Shown here: positions 62,482 to 64,000 of the stretch, piece by piece | How the letters are laid out: the number at the start of each line of letters is the position of its first letter | How positions within the stretch are numbered: the first letter of the stretch is position 1 | Origin: JAAGZL01 sp050291725 | Lineage (GTDB): Bacteria > Pseudomonadota > Gammaproteobacteria > Chromatiales > Chromatiaceae | Reading direction: 5' to 3' | Assembly (NCBI GenBank): GCA_050291725.1 | Contig: JBNKKH010000003.1 | Coordinates: 1 to 64,000, forward strand | Length of the DNA: 64,000 nucleotides | Made by a program: the position numbers and the translations under genes | The notes under the pieces: generated by a model | What the model was told of the DNA's origin: nothing | The model's database searches: none | What the model saw: only the letters and a program-made list of their open reading frames with translations

Positions 62482-62794
62482 TTTTGATATTGTCAGTTTG
62501 ACGTTGTCTGCGAATGTAGGAACCGTGTCCTCTGGTCGATATTATTTTAGCCGCAAATAGACGCCAATCACCGCAAAAACTGGCAAATAAGTTTTTGCCA
62601 TCCCCGCGCAGGCGGGACAAAAGCGCGTTGAACGCCCGTCAGGGCGGCCCGAAGGGTGAGCGTAGCGAATAATCCAGGTTCTTTTAGGTAATATGGGTAA
62701 TCAGTTTCTCAGCCCTTAACCCACGCAGCCTTTTTCTTTTTCAGAGCATGGGCGACGAAGCTTTTATCGCCCTGAGGACTGGGCACCTACGGCG
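62482..62794. repeat. Intergenic cluster of inverted repeats / REP-like elements
   Basis: The 313 bases between the convergent pump and TraB-type genes have no ORF of note but several hairpins. GCAAAAACT / AGTTTTTGC (62573-62598) is a nine-base perfect stem. CCCGC-GCAG-GCGGG (62603-62616) resembles the widespread REP type with core CCCGCGCAGGCGGG. CGCCC-GTCA-GGGCG lies at 62633-62646. Around 62649 CCGAAGGG and GCGAATAATCC echo the tRNA-associated element at 51.4 kb. They may end both transcripts. Confidence 0.6.
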
Positions 62795-63994
62795 CTACGA
62801 TCCCGCCAACTGCTCAAAAATCTTAAACCCAGCAACATAGGTCCCAACCGCAGAACCCAGTGTACTAAATAGAAACACCAACAAGGTGCGGGAAACTCGA
62901 TTGTGCCACCAACCTTTGAGGTGGGTAGTGTCATGCCGCAGCTCGCTAAAATCCCCTACTCTAGGTTTGCGCAGGTATATCTCAACCGCCGCAGTGGCCA
63001 TGCCAGCCCCCACTGTGGGATTAAGGGATGTGAGAGGCGCAGCCAAAAAGGCGGCAATGGTGGTAAGAGGATGGGCACCAGCAATCAGCGCTCCCAGGGC
63101 GGAAAGACCGCCGTTGATCAGCACCCAATCTACAACCATCCCCCAGCCTAGCTCACTACTGCGAGAGAAGCCAAGAGCAAAACCAGAAAGAATCAGGGCC
63201 ACTATGATCCAGGGGATAAACTTGGGCCACTTTTTTGGTACTGGCAGAGAATCCAGCTCTGCTACCATCTGTTTTGGGTTATCGACACCCTGCTCCAGAT
63301 AGCGTTTAATCCCTTGCATGTGACCCGCCCCAACCACAGCCAGGATACTCTTGTGGCCCTGGGCCTGCATATCGTCAACCAGACGGGCGGCCATGTAACG
63401 ATCACGCTCATCTATCAGCGGCAAATAGAGATCTTTGCGATTCTCAGCAAACTCAGCGAAGGTGGTCTCCAAAATATCGCCCTCTTTCAGGCGTTCTACC
63501 TCTGCCTCATCCACATCATCCTTGGTTATCATGCTGACCAGCAGACCAGCAAACAGATTAAGACGCTGCCACCAGGGAACATTGCTGGCCACACGTTTCA
63601 AAGTAATGCCAATCTCGCGGTCGATCAGCAGTACCGGGCTATGGTTTTCCTGGGCATATTTAACCGCCTCGCGCTGCTCAGCTCCGGGCTCAATATCAAA
63701 CTGTTCTGCCAAGCGCTGCTGGTAGGCCCCAAGGGCAAGATTGGCAACTACCATGGTGCCCTTACCCTCTTGCAGGACTTTGAACAGGTCCATATTAGCC
63801 AGGGTATCCGGGTCGATAATGGCATTGTATCTACTGGGACATAACTCAACTGCTACAGCGTCGTACTCACCAGTGTGCAGTAGCTCTCGCACCTTATCGG
63901 CGCTAGCGCGGGATACATGAGCGGTTCCGAGGAGAGTGATCTTTCCCTCTCCAATCTGTAACTCGACCTGTGGTTCTTCCTGCTCGTGATTCAT
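62795..63994 (-). CDS. TraB family membrane protein
   Basis: The 399-residue product has the TraB/PrgY domain: ITLLGTAHVSRASADKVRELL with GTAHVS (18-23), YDAVAVELCPSRYNAI, LLIDREIGITLKR, RDRYMAARL and VVGAGHMQGI (GxxH motif). The first third to two thirds is soluble; the C-terminal part from about residue 255 has four membrane segments (WIIVALILSGFALGF, LSALGALIAGAHPLTTIAAFLAAPL and later). Enterococcal TraB stops pheromone signalling, but Gram-negative members are uncharacterised; the domain resembles Tiki/EreA-type folds proposed to be proteases. The start codon is only six bases from the window end, so upstream context is not seen. Confidence 0.87.
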   Translation of the reverse strand: MNHEQEEPQVELQIGEGKITLLGTAHVSRASADKVRELLHTGEYDAVAVELCPSRYNAIIDPDTLANMDLFKVLQEGKGTMVVANLALGAYQQRLAEQFDIEPGAEQREAVKYAQENHSPVLLIDREIGITLKRVASNVPWWQRLNLFAGLLVSMITKDDVDEAEVERLKEGDILETTFAEFAENRKDLYLPLIDERDRYMAARLVDDMQAQGHKSILAVVGAGHMQGIKRYLEQGVDNPKQMVAELDSLPVPKKWPKFIPWIIVALILSGFALGFSRSSELGWGMVVDWVLINGGLSALGALIAGAHPLTTIAAFLAAPLTSLNPTVGAGMATAAVEIYLRKPRVGDFSELRHDTTHLKGWWHNRVSRTLLVFLFSTLGSAVGTYVAGFKIFEQLAGS

Positions 63995-64000
63995 GCAACC

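Overview
The window is chromosomal, gene-dense DNA from a gammaproteobacterium, most likely a Chromatiales-type or sulfur-oxidising-symbiont-type lineage. The evidence is gene order: cutA-dsbD-tlpA-aroQ-accB-accC-prmA-(DUF3426)-dusB-fis-purH-purD, lptD-surA-pdxA, lgt-thyA-folA, zapA-ssrS-fau-rpiA opposite ygfB-pepP-gcv, rplM-rpsI, and crp next to an osmC gene are all classical gammaproteobacterial blocks. The split glycine dehydrogenase (gcvPA/gcvPB) and a family of porins with very similar leaders also fit such organisms. The lineage name is an inference. I see no prophage, insertion sequence, integrase or CRISPR array.

Layout. 1-252 holds the first 84 codons of a malate dehydrogenase. 450-6.2 kb carries a secreted YyaL-type protein with an added DsbD-alpha-like tail, lipA, a DUF218 protein, fxsA and a GDSL esterase. 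6.2-9 kb is a thiol-redox operon (cutA, dsbD, tlpA-like). 9.1-17.8 kb is the aroQ/accBC/prmA/dusB/fis/purHD block. 17.8-28 kb carries amgK-like kinase, lptD-surA-pdxA, apaH and lgt-thyA-folA; ksgA and apaG are missing and a small exported ankyrin-repeat gene sits in their place. 28-35 kb is more accessory: an XRE regulator, two tandem exported DUF4139-type paralogues, a DUF302 protein, an RlmI-type methyltransferase, a YSC84-type protein and a PfkB kinase. 34.9-44.7 kb is gcvT-gcvH-gcvPA-gcvPB-dgkA, pepP-ygfB, a zapB-like gene, zapA, 6S RNA, fau, a lysine-rich histone-H1-like repeat protein, and rpiA; ubiH and ubiI, which lie between pepP and gcvT in E. coli, are absent. 44.7-51.1 kb has a TPR-sulfotransferase and three tandem porin transcription units. 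51.3-52.6 kb has a heptamer repeat, a tRNA-Gln with a repeat element copying its 3' end, and rpsI-rplM. 52.8-64 kb carries a GlcF-like Fe-S protein, OsmC, Crp, a tail-anchored unknown, NfeD/SPFH, ttcA, an RND efflux pair and a TraB-family membrane protein.

Most genes are housekeeping: fatty acid, purine, folate/one-carbon (gcv, thyA, folA, fau), lipoate (lipA with gcvH as a client), envelope biogenesis (lptD, surA, lgt, amgK-like) and regulation (Fis, Crp, 6S RNA). I did not find a clearly new multi-gene system. The best leads are the YyaL/DsbD-alpha fusion, the tRNA-Gln-associated element at 51.4-51.6 kb, the three porin units with a shared promoter layout and UUCG terminators, the paired DUF4139 genes, and the breaks in conserved gene order.
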